Assembly: GCA_049239925.1 (NCBI GenBank)
Contig: JBMLTO010000108.1
Location: 1-50,073 of the forward strand
From: Legionella_A sp049239925
Lineage (GTDB): Bacteria > Pseudomonadota > Gammaproteobacteria > Legionellales > Legionellaceae
Direction of reading: 5' to 3'
Length of the DNA: 50,073 nucleotides
The position numbers and the translations under genes were made by a program. This document shows, piece after piece, positions 44,425 to 50,073 of this stretch (positions are counted from its first letter, which is position 1; each line of letters starts with the position of its first letter). The notes beneath the pieces were generated by a model that saw only the letters and a program-made list of their open reading frames with translations, did not search any database and was not told where the DNA came from.

Positions 44425-45618
44425 ATGGTCACCACGAATAACAATTTTGATGTCATTATTATTGGAGGCGGCGCGGCAGGCCTGATGTGCGCGATTTCAG
44501 CAGGAAAACGAAAACGTCGCGTTCTTATACTAGATTCAGCAAATAAAGTTGGCAGAAAAATATTAATGTCTGGAGGTGGACGCTGTAATTTTACCAATTA
44601 CTATATCAATTCAGACAACTATATCTCCCATAACAAACATTTCTGCAAATCAGCATTATCTCGATTTACCCAATGGGACTTTATTGAACTAGTGAATAAA
44701 CACAAGATTCCTTTTCATGAAAAAACGCTAGGACAACTATTCTGTAATAATAAATCGAAAGATATCGTTGATATGCTTATCGCTGAGAGTCATTCACCTA
44801 GAACGACTCTCAACTTAAATATGGATATCATTCAAATAACACAAACATCAGCAGCTAATTTTATTATCAATACGAATAAAGGGGCATATACTTGCGAATC
44901 CCTAGTAATTGCTAGTGGTGGATTATCGATTCCGAGCATGGGCTCAAGCCCGTTTGCCTATAAGATCGCAGAACAATTTGGCATCAATGTATGGCCTACG
45001 CGGGCAGGTTTAGTACCATTCACATTAAATGATCAATTTAAAGCAATGCTCAGTCCCCTATCCGGCATTGGTATCGCGAGCTTAGTATCAACCGAACAGA
45101 TCGCATTCCGTGACTATTTATTATTTACCCACCGCGGCTTGAGTGGGCCAGCAATCTTACAAATATCCTCCTACTGGCAACAGAATCAGCGCATAAACAT
45201 CAATCTTTTGCCTGATATTAATTTATTAGATCTACTAAAAAATGCACGTACAGAGCAACCACAAAAACAAGTTAACTCCATATTAGGAACTTATTTACCA
45301 CGACGAATCATAGATACATTGATTGATCACGAAGTCGCTATCACCAAGCTTGCAGCCCTATCGAATGATCAGCTAGATAGGATTGTGCAGCAAATACATA
45401 ACTGGTCAATTAAACCTAATGGCACTGAAGGCTATCGCACTGCAGAAGTTACACTGGGAGGAATTGATTGTGATGAATTATCGTCTAAAACAATGGCAAC
45501 GACTAAAATTCCTAATCTTTTTTTTATAGGTGAAGCAGTTGATGTAACTGGATGGCTTGGTGGTTATAATTTCCAATGGGCATGGTCTTCAGGCTGGGCT
45601 GCCGGACAATTTGCTTAG
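44425..45618 (+). CDS. BaiN/HI0933-family FAD-dependent oxidoreductase
   Basis: A 397-residue flavoprotein of the YhiN/HI0933 (BaiN) family. It has an N-terminal dinucleotide fold (FDVIIIGGGAAGLMCAISAG), the signature GRKILMSGGGRCNFTN, a central insert domain (LLFTHRGLSGPAILQISSYW), GGIDCDELSSKTMATTKIPN, and the closing FAD loop FFIGEAVDVTGWLGGYNFQW followed by AWSSGWAAGQFA. The physiological substrate is not settled for the family. No strong ribosome site is seen; a repeat tail lies directly upstream. Single-gene unit. Confidence 0.93.
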   Translation: MVTTNNNFDVIIIGGGAAGLMCAISAGKRKRRVLILDSANKVGRKILMSGGGRCNFTNYYINSDNYISHNKHFCKSALSRFTQWDFIELVNKHKIPFHEKTLGQLFCNNKSKDIVDMLIAESHSPRTTLNLNMDIIQITQTSAANFIINTNKGAYTCESLVIASGGLSIPSMGSSPFAYKIAEQFGINVWPTRAGLVPFTLNDQFKAMLSPLSGIGIASLVSTEQIAFRDYLLFTHRGLSGPAILQISSYWQQNQRININLLPDINLLDLLKNARTEQPQKQVNSILGTYLPRRIIDTLIDHEVAITKLAALSNDQLDRIVQQIHNWSIKPNGTEGYRTAEVTLGGIDCDELSSKTMATTKIPNLFFIGEAVDVTGWLGGYNFQWAWSSGWAAGQFA

Positions 45619-45639
45619 CGGTGTGGTTAATAAAGATCC

Positions 45640-45669
45640 TTTCAGCCCCAAAGGGGATAGATGCTGAAA
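45640..45669 (+). terminator. Hairpin after the BaiN-family gene
   Basis: TTTCAGC at 45640-45646 pairs with GCTGAAA at 45663-45669, and CCCC/GGGG adds an inner stem. There is no T-run after it, so termination is only a guess. Confidence 0.4.
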
Positions 45670-45835
45670 AAAGTTACTGCAAACGATAGGATCTAATATA
45701 AAATCCATAGAATATATTCAGCATTCTGTACTTGAGCGAGAACCAAGCACAAAATAAAACCAGGCTGTCTTAATAACAAATTGTACGTCAAGTCAATATT
45801 AGCTTATAACTTTTACCAATCGAAAGGATAACACG

Positions 45836-47584
45836 ATGACTTTCTCCGTTAAGGACCTCGAATCTATTTTTGTTGAATTAAACGAAATGTCTAAAGAAGA
45901 CGAAACTCCACTAGCAGAATTATTAGACGCTAGATATATTGATACATTTGAAAATAATTCTTTCATTCATCAGATATTCGATCGCTATATCAAGAAGACG
46001 ACGACCGAGCAAGAAAAAGAACAATTGCTAACGTTATTACAAACGGTTATTGACAACGGTGCCAATGTCAATAGGCCTGATCGCGATAAGAAGACCTTGT
46101 ACTATAAAGCGATTAAGCACAACGAATGGACATTAGTCGACTATCTGGAAACGACAGAAAAAATTGAATACAACAAAAGCGAAGGTCAAACACTTTTTTG
46201 GGACGCCGTTAATAATAAGGATAACAAAATAATTAACCATTTGATAAAAAAGAAACATGATTCTGGATTAGTACCCTTGCACGGCTTGTGCTCAATTGGA
46301 AATATTGATTTATTCAACTCAGTAATTGACTCATTGAAGCAAAATAAGATTAAAATAGATTTCGATATACAAGACAGCCAAGGAAATACTGCTTTGCACC
46401 TAGCCTGCCATCCGTGGAGTGAACCTAAGTTACCTGTTGTTGACTGGCTGCTCAAGAATAAGATTAAACACGATATCCGCAACAAGTGGGGTGAGTATGC
46501 AACACATATTGCCATTGAAAATAATAGGGCTGATTTAATTGAACTATTATTGAAGCATCAAGTAGACTTTACCTTGGTTGATTCTTTGGGTAGAACTCCT
46601 TTTATGAAAATGTTAACCCGTCCAGGATTGGGAGCTAATATGGAAATATTAGGGTTACTGTCTAATATTAAGCCTCAAACAAATCAACAAACCACCACTG
46701 CCCCCATACAATTGGCCTATGAAAAGGGATTTTGGATACGGCAGATAGGAGCACATGCACGCCCCCCCCAAGAGGCAATAACACGCGAAAAGGAGATACT
46801 AACCGAACGTGAAAAACTAAGCTCTGAAGACTTATTGGAACATATTAAACAACCAAAAGAACATGAAGCATACAATTTTAGTCCAGCAACTTTTGTTAAA
46901 GCCGGAATTCCCATTAGCTTATTTAAGCAAGGCAGCTATTTTGGAGTGATTATCCAAACTGATCATTTAATCCCTTGTTGGTACAGCGGATGGGATGGAG
47001 AAAGAATGTCTAACTCGGAAATAAACTTTAGAAGCAAGCCATTGAAATTCCAAAATATTGCTGAAGAACATCAGTGCAATAATAAAAACTCAAATGAAAT
47101 TGCCCAGCAGTTACACCGACTCTATCAGCAAAAAATGAAGACATATTCATTGAGGGAAAGATATGAACACATTGGACACCGTGAAACGTTATCTTGGAAT
47201 GAAGGACTATTTCGTTACAAAAAATCTGATATTAAGGCATTTTGCATTGGGTCTAAAGAAGAAGATGGCAAAATGGTTTATGATGGATTAAGTTTACGTG
47301 AGTTCAAGCTAGGCAAAATGGCTTATTACGGATTGCTCTTACGTAATGAGCTCCAGCTAACTCATTTGCCATTTTTCCAATACAACGAGGAGGGCTCTAT
47401 TGAAGAAATTCCGGAGCAAGAAGTACAACAGTTAGCTAAGCTTTATAATGATAATAAAAATAAAAGCGCTGATAATAGATATGGTCTATTGAACACAGCT
47501 GGAAAAAGTAGATCCCAAAGTTCATCTAGTACCAACAATGAACCAGCAGATGAGGAAGCCATGAAGACAGCGAGAGTGCCCTGA
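45836..47584 (+). CDS. Ankyrin-repeat protein, paralogue 1 (candidate Dot/Icm effector)
   Basis: The 582-residue product has no signal peptide. Residues ~40-275 form degenerate ankyrin repeats (NGANVNRPDRDKKTLYYKAI, GNTALHLACHPWSEPKLPVV, GEYATHIAIENNRADLIELL, LGRTPFMKML). An unrecognised C-terminal domain follows (~290-520), with W/Y-rich segments such as IPCWYSGWDGERMSNSEINF and YEHIGHRETLSWNEGLFRYK. The tail is acidic/Ser-rich (EEGSIEEIPEQEVQQL, SRSQSSSSTNNEPADEE), as is common at the C-terminus of Dot/Icm substrates. Residues 480-494 hold a 15-residue near-duplicate of the next segment, missing in paralogue 2. AAAGGA precedes the ATG. Export is inferred, not shown. Confidence 0.88.
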   Translation: MTFSVKDLESIFVELNEMSKEDETPLAELLDARYIDTFENNSFIHQIFDRYIKKTTTEQEKEQLLTLLQTVIDNGANVNRPDRDKKTLYYKAIKHNEWTLVDYLETTEKIEYNKSEGQTLFWDAVNNKDNKIINHLIKKKHDSGLVPLHGLCSIGNIDLFNSVIDSLKQNKIKIDFDIQDSQGNTALHLACHPWSEPKLPVVDWLLKNKIKHDIRNKWGEYATHIAIENNRADLIELLLKHQVDFTLVDSLGRTPFMKMLTRPGLGANMEILGLLSNIKPQTNQQTTTAPIQLAYEKGFWIRQIGAHARPPQEAITREKEILTEREKLSSEDLLEHIKQPKEHEAYNFSPATFVKAGIPISLFKQGSYFGVIIQTDHLIPCWYSGWDGERMSNSEINFRSKPLKFQNIAEEHQCNNKNSNEIAQQLHRLYQQKMKTYSLRERYEHIGHRETLSWNEGLFRYKKSDIKAFCIGSKEEDGKMVYDGLSLREFKLGKMAYYGLLLRNELQLTHLPFFQYNEEGSIEEIPEQEVQQLAKLYNDNKNKSADNRYGLLNTAGKSRSQSSSSTNNEPADEEAMKTARVP

Positions 47585-47677
47585 CGTCTGAATAATTACG
47601 ATAACGTTTCCTCTGCCCTCATAGCCATGGTCAAGGCATTTTGAATGGATCGGGGGCTGGTCGACCATTTTCCAATT

Positions 47678-47696
47678 ATTCAACTTTAAGTTGAAT
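47678..47696 (+). terminator. Palindrome after ankyrin gene 1
   Basis: ATTCAACTT-T-AAGTTGAAT is a perfect nine-base-pair inverted repeat about 95 bases after the stop, followed by TTATAAATAAAAAT. It is repeated after ankyrin gene 2 (49971-49989). It could terminate transcription, though the one-base centre makes it a long palindrome more than a classic loop. Confidence 0.45.
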
Positions 47697-47728
47697 TTAT
47701 AAATAAAAATCAAAGAAGAAAGACCTTT

Positions 47729-47966
47729 ATAGAGTAGAGCTGCGTTCTTCGTGAGTTGTTCGCAGCCCCCTCGTTAGAACCCGGCGTGCCCTATTAAGGC
47801 ACCGGGCTCAAGATAAATACATTCACAGTTAGCTTATGTTTTAGAAGAGCTTGTGGTAAATTTTCGCCTGGGGGAATTTAATCGAGTCCAGATACTTTTG
47901 AAACTGCTCCCAGGTAAACGATCTGCGCTGACTACGTCGGTTGAGCCACTTGAATACTTTTAACGC
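47729..47966 (-). mobile_element. 3' relic of a group II intron (maturase end, domains V and VI)
   Basis: On the minus strand this holds the end of a maturase gene and then domain V at 47809-47777: GAGCCCGGTGCC, loop TTAATA, GGGCACGCCGGGTTC. It has the AGC triad, the two-base CG bulge and a 33-base length. A domain VI-like hairpin (GGCTGCG..CGCAGCT) with a candidate branch-point A near CTCTACTCTAT follows. The 5' part (domains I-IV and most of the reverse transcriptase) is missing, so it cannot splice or move on its own. The 3' boundary is placed at the terminal TAT and is approximate. Confidence 0.82.
47841..47966 (-). pseudogene. Group II intron reverse transcriptase/maturase, C-terminal remnant
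   Basis: About 41 codons read LALKVFKWLNRRSQRRSFTW, then EQFQKYLDSIKFPQAKIYHK, LF and a stop. The WLNRRSQRRSFTW block is the standard C-terminal signature of group II intron-encoded proteins. An in-frame stop lies immediately upstream, and no RT domain is left. Confidence 0.85.
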
Positions 47967-48152
47967 CAGTTAAAAATGGGGAGATTACCCTGGGAAAAAT
48001 GGCTAAAGTCGAATGTAAAATCCATAGAATATATTCAGCATTCTGTACTTGAGCGAGAACCAAGCACAAAATAAAACCAGGCTGTCTTAATAACAAATTG
48101 TACGTCAAGTCAATATTAGCTTATAACTTTTACCAATCGAAAGGATAACACG

Positions 48153-49877
48153 ATGACTTTCTCCGTTAAGGACCTCGAAGATATTTTTGTTCAATTAAAC
48201 AAAAAATCTAACAAAGACAAAACTCAACTAGCAAAATTATTAGACACTACAAAGATTCCTATATTTAAAAATAATTCTTTCATTCATCAGATATTCGATC
48301 GCTATATCGAGAAGAAGACGACCGAGCAAGAAAAACAACAATTGCTAACGTTATTACAAAAGGTTATTGACAACGGTGCCGATGTCAATAGGCCTGATTG
48401 TTATGAGAAAACCTTGTACTATAAAGCGATTGAGAACAACGAATGGAGATTAGTCGGCTGTCTGGAAACGACAAGAAAAATTAAATACAACAAAAGCGAA
48501 GGTCAAACACTTTTTTGGGACGCCGTTGAGAAAGAGGATAACAAAATAATTAACCATTTGATAACAAAGAAAATAGTTAATTTTAATGAACGTCATGATT
48601 CTGGATTAGTACCCTTGCACGGCTTGTGCTCAATTGGAAATATTAATTTACTCCGCTCAGTAATTAAATTATTGGAACGACATGAGATTAAAATAGATTT
48701 CAATATACAAGACAGCCAAGGAAATACTGCTTTGCACCTAGCCTGCCATCCGTGGAGTGAACCTAAGTTACCTGTTGTTGACTGGCTGCTCAAGAATAAG
48801 ATTAAACACGATATCCGCAACAAGTGGGGTGAGTATGCAACACATATTGCCATTGAAAATAATAGGGCTGATTTAATTGAACTATTATTGAAGCATCAAG
48901 TAGACTTTACCTTGGTTGATTCTTTGGGTAGAACTCCTTTTATGAAAATGTTAACCCGTCCAGGATTGGGAGCTAATATGGAAATATTAGGGTTACTGTC
49001 TAATATTAAGCCTCAAACAAATCAACAAACCACCACTGCCCCCATACAATTGGCCTATGAAAAGGGATTTTGGATACGGCAGATAGGAGCACATGCACGC
49101 CCCCCCCAAGAGGCAATAACACGCGAAAAGGAGATACTAACCGAACGTGAAAAACTAAGCTCTGAAGACTTATTGGAACATATTAAACAACCAAAAGAAC
49201 ATGAAGCATACAATTTTAGTCCAGCAACTTTTGTTAAAGCCGGAATTCCCATTAGCTTATTTAAGCAAGGCAGCTATTTTGGAGTGATTATCCAAACTGA
49301 TCATTTAATCCCTTGTTGGTACAGCGGATGGGATGGAGAAAGAATGTCTAACTCGGAAATAAACTTTAGAAGCAAGCCATTGAAATTCCAAAATATTGCT
49401 GAAGAACATCAGTGCAATAATAAAAACTCAAATGAAATTGCCCAGCAGTTACACCGACTCTATCAGCAAAAAATGAAGACATATTCATTGAGGGAAAGAT
49501 ATGAACACATTGGACACCGTGAAACGTTATCTTGGAATGAAGGACTATTTCGTTACAAAAAATCTGATATTAAGGCATTTTGCATTGGGTCTAAAGAAGA
49601 AGATGGCAAAATGGCTTATTACGGATTGCTCTTACGTAATGAGCTCCAGCTAACTCATTTGCCATTTTTCCAATACAACGAGGAGGGCTCTATTGAAGAA
49701 ATTCCGGAGCAAGAAGTACAACAGTTAGCTAAGCTTTATAATGATAATAAAAATAAAAGCGCTGATAATAGATATGGTCTATTGAACACAGCTGGAAAAA
49801 GTAGATCCCAAAGTTCATCTAGTACCAACAATGAACCAGCAGATGAGGAAGCCATGAAGACAGCGAGAGTGCCCTGA
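48153..49877 (+). CDS. Ankyrin-repeat protein, paralogue 2 (candidate Dot/Icm effector)
   Basis: 574 residues. From GNTALHLACHPW (about residue 190) to the C-terminus it is the same protein as paralogue 1 except for one 15-residue deletion. The N-terminal ~180 residues are changed heavily and become more basic: VQLNKKSNKDKTQLAKLLDT against VELNEMSKEDETPLAELLDA, and EKKTTEQEKQQ against KKTTTEQEKEQ. It carries a seven-residue insertion around KIVNFNERHDSG. Same start context and ribosome site as paralogue 1. The shared C-terminal domain is unrecognised; the N-terminal ankyrins probably decide the partner. Secretion is inferred from the Dot/Icm context and the acidic/Ser-rich tail. Confidence 0.88.
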   Translation: MTFSVKDLEDIFVQLNKKSNKDKTQLAKLLDTTKIPIFKNNSFIHQIFDRYIEKKTTEQEKQQLLTLLQKVIDNGADVNRPDCYEKTLYYKAIENNEWRLVGCLETTRKIKYNKSEGQTLFWDAVEKEDNKIINHLITKKIVNFNERHDSGLVPLHGLCSIGNINLLRSVIKLLERHEIKIDFNIQDSQGNTALHLACHPWSEPKLPVVDWLLKNKIKHDIRNKWGEYATHIAIENNRADLIELLLKHQVDFTLVDSLGRTPFMKMLTRPGLGANMEILGLLSNIKPQTNQQTTTAPIQLAYEKGFWIRQIGAHARPPQEAITREKEILTEREKLSSEDLLEHIKQPKEHEAYNFSPATFVKAGIPISLFKQGSYFGVIIQTDHLIPCWYSGWDGERMSNSEINFRSKPLKFQNIAEEHQCNNKNSNEIAQQLHRLYQQKMKTYSLRERYEHIGHRETLSWNEGLFRYKKSDIKAFCIGSKEEDGKMAYYGLLLRNELQLTHLPFFQYNEEGSIEEIPEQEVQQLAKLYNDNKNKSADNRYGLLNTAGKSRSQSSSSTNNEPADEEAMKTARVP

Positions 49878-50021
49878 CGTCTGAATAATTACGATAACGT
49901 TTCCTCTGCCCTCATAGCCATGGTCAAGGCATTTTGAATGGATCGGGGGCTGGTCGACCATTTTCCAATTATTCAACTTTAAGTTGAATTTATAAATAAA
50001 AATCAAAGAAGAAAGACCTTT

Positions 50022-50073
50022 ATAGAGTAGAGCTGCGTTCTTCGTGAGTTGTTCGCAGCCCCCTCGTTAGAAC
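50022..50073 (-). mobile_element. Group II intron 3' relic, second copy (cut by window end)
   Basis: Identical to 47729-47780: the domain VI-like hairpin and the last four bases of domain V (GTTC on the minus strand) are present before the window ends. It belongs to duplication unit 2. Confidence 0.75.

Larger units (their letters stand above)
45699..48015 (+). repeat. Tandem duplication unit 1 (2317 bp)
   Basis: Sequence from 45699 (TAAAATCCATAGAATATATT) recurs from 48016, including the ~137-bp leader, the ankyrin gene, the downstream palindrome and the group II intron 3' end. Start codons are 2317 bases apart. Net indels inside the gene (a 21-base insertion and a 45-base deletion in unit 2) shift the later offset to 2293. 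Confidence 0.9.
48016..50073 (+). repeat. Tandem duplication unit 2 (continues past the window end)
   Basis: Direct repeat of 45699-48015. The leader up to the ninth codon of the gene is the same, the next ~170 codons differ strongly, and from about 48715 to the window end it again looks identical apart from the 45-base deletion. The window stops inside the copy, at the first bases of intron domain V. Confidence 0.9.

Noticed and set aside
14590..48004. Shared string CCTGGGAAAAATGGCT at 14590 and 47989
   Set aside because: Sixteen bases only and no shared flanks; probably a fragment of a common repeat, but not enough to define one.
1..50073. tRNA, rRNA, CRISPR arrays or a replication origin
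   Set aside because: None recognised by eye on either strand; no cloverleaf with CCA-adjacent acceptor stem and no spaced repeat array was seen.

Overview
The window is about 50 kb of AT-rich gammaproteobacterial chromosome. It carries one complete Dot/Icm type IVB secretion locus: dotD-dotC-dotB, then convergent icmV-dotA, then divergent icmW-icmX, which is the order of Legionella 'region I'. Together with ankyrin proteins, a TMEM43-like protein and many decayed mobile fragments, this points to a host-associated member of the Legionellales (Legionella/Coxiella/Berkiella/Aquicella-like). The sequence alone does not fix the genus.

Layout. 1-7.6 kb: enolase, a DUF47 protein plus PiT phosphate transporter, an unrecognised pair of membrane-anchored coiled-coil genes, a small ORF and an adenosine/adenine deaminase, separated by copies of a GIY-YIG-derived repeat. 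7.6-14.4 kb: rpoH and ftsY-ftsE-ftsX on the minus strand, and two M16 peptidases plus rsmD on the plus strand. 14.8-22.6 kb: the Dot/Icm locus. 22.8-27.9 kb: a 1048-residue secreted protein built of Ig-like repeats with an Lcl-like C-terminus, a MITE-like element with 25-bp terminal inverted repeats, and a TMEM43-family gene. 28.1-33.8 kb: a minus-strand run with a GT9 heptosyltransferase-like gene, a CHCC zinc finger, miaA, mutL, amiB and tsaE. 34.0-37.7 kb: sspAB and the bc1 complex petABC. 37.7-43.9 kb: a two-way cluster with a single-domain response regulator, a DDAH/arginine-deiminase-like hydrolase and a double-GNAT protein on one strand, and a stand-alone NRPS adenylation domain and a soluble PAS hybrid histidine kinase on the other. 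44-50 kb: an IS5-type relic, a BaiN-family flavoprotein, and a 2.3-kb tandem duplication, each unit carrying an ankyrin gene and a group II intron 3' relic.

Most interesting parts. (1) In the 37.7-43.9 kb cluster, the residues I read as the adenylation domain's specificity code resemble the ornithine code, and a neighbour belongs to an arginine-hydrolysing family; with the kinase and receiver this could be a small arginine-family metabolite or signalling system. (2) In the two ankyrin paralogues, the first ~180 codons differ almost only by replacement changes (many are charge reversals), while the remaining ~1.3 kb and the upstream DNA look identical. This pattern suggests diversifying selection on a binding surface plus recent duplication or conversion. 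(3) Two ~190-bp copies of a GIY-YIG gene 3' end are truncated at the same base and followed by a conserved hairpin tail, as expected of a non-autonomous mobile unit.
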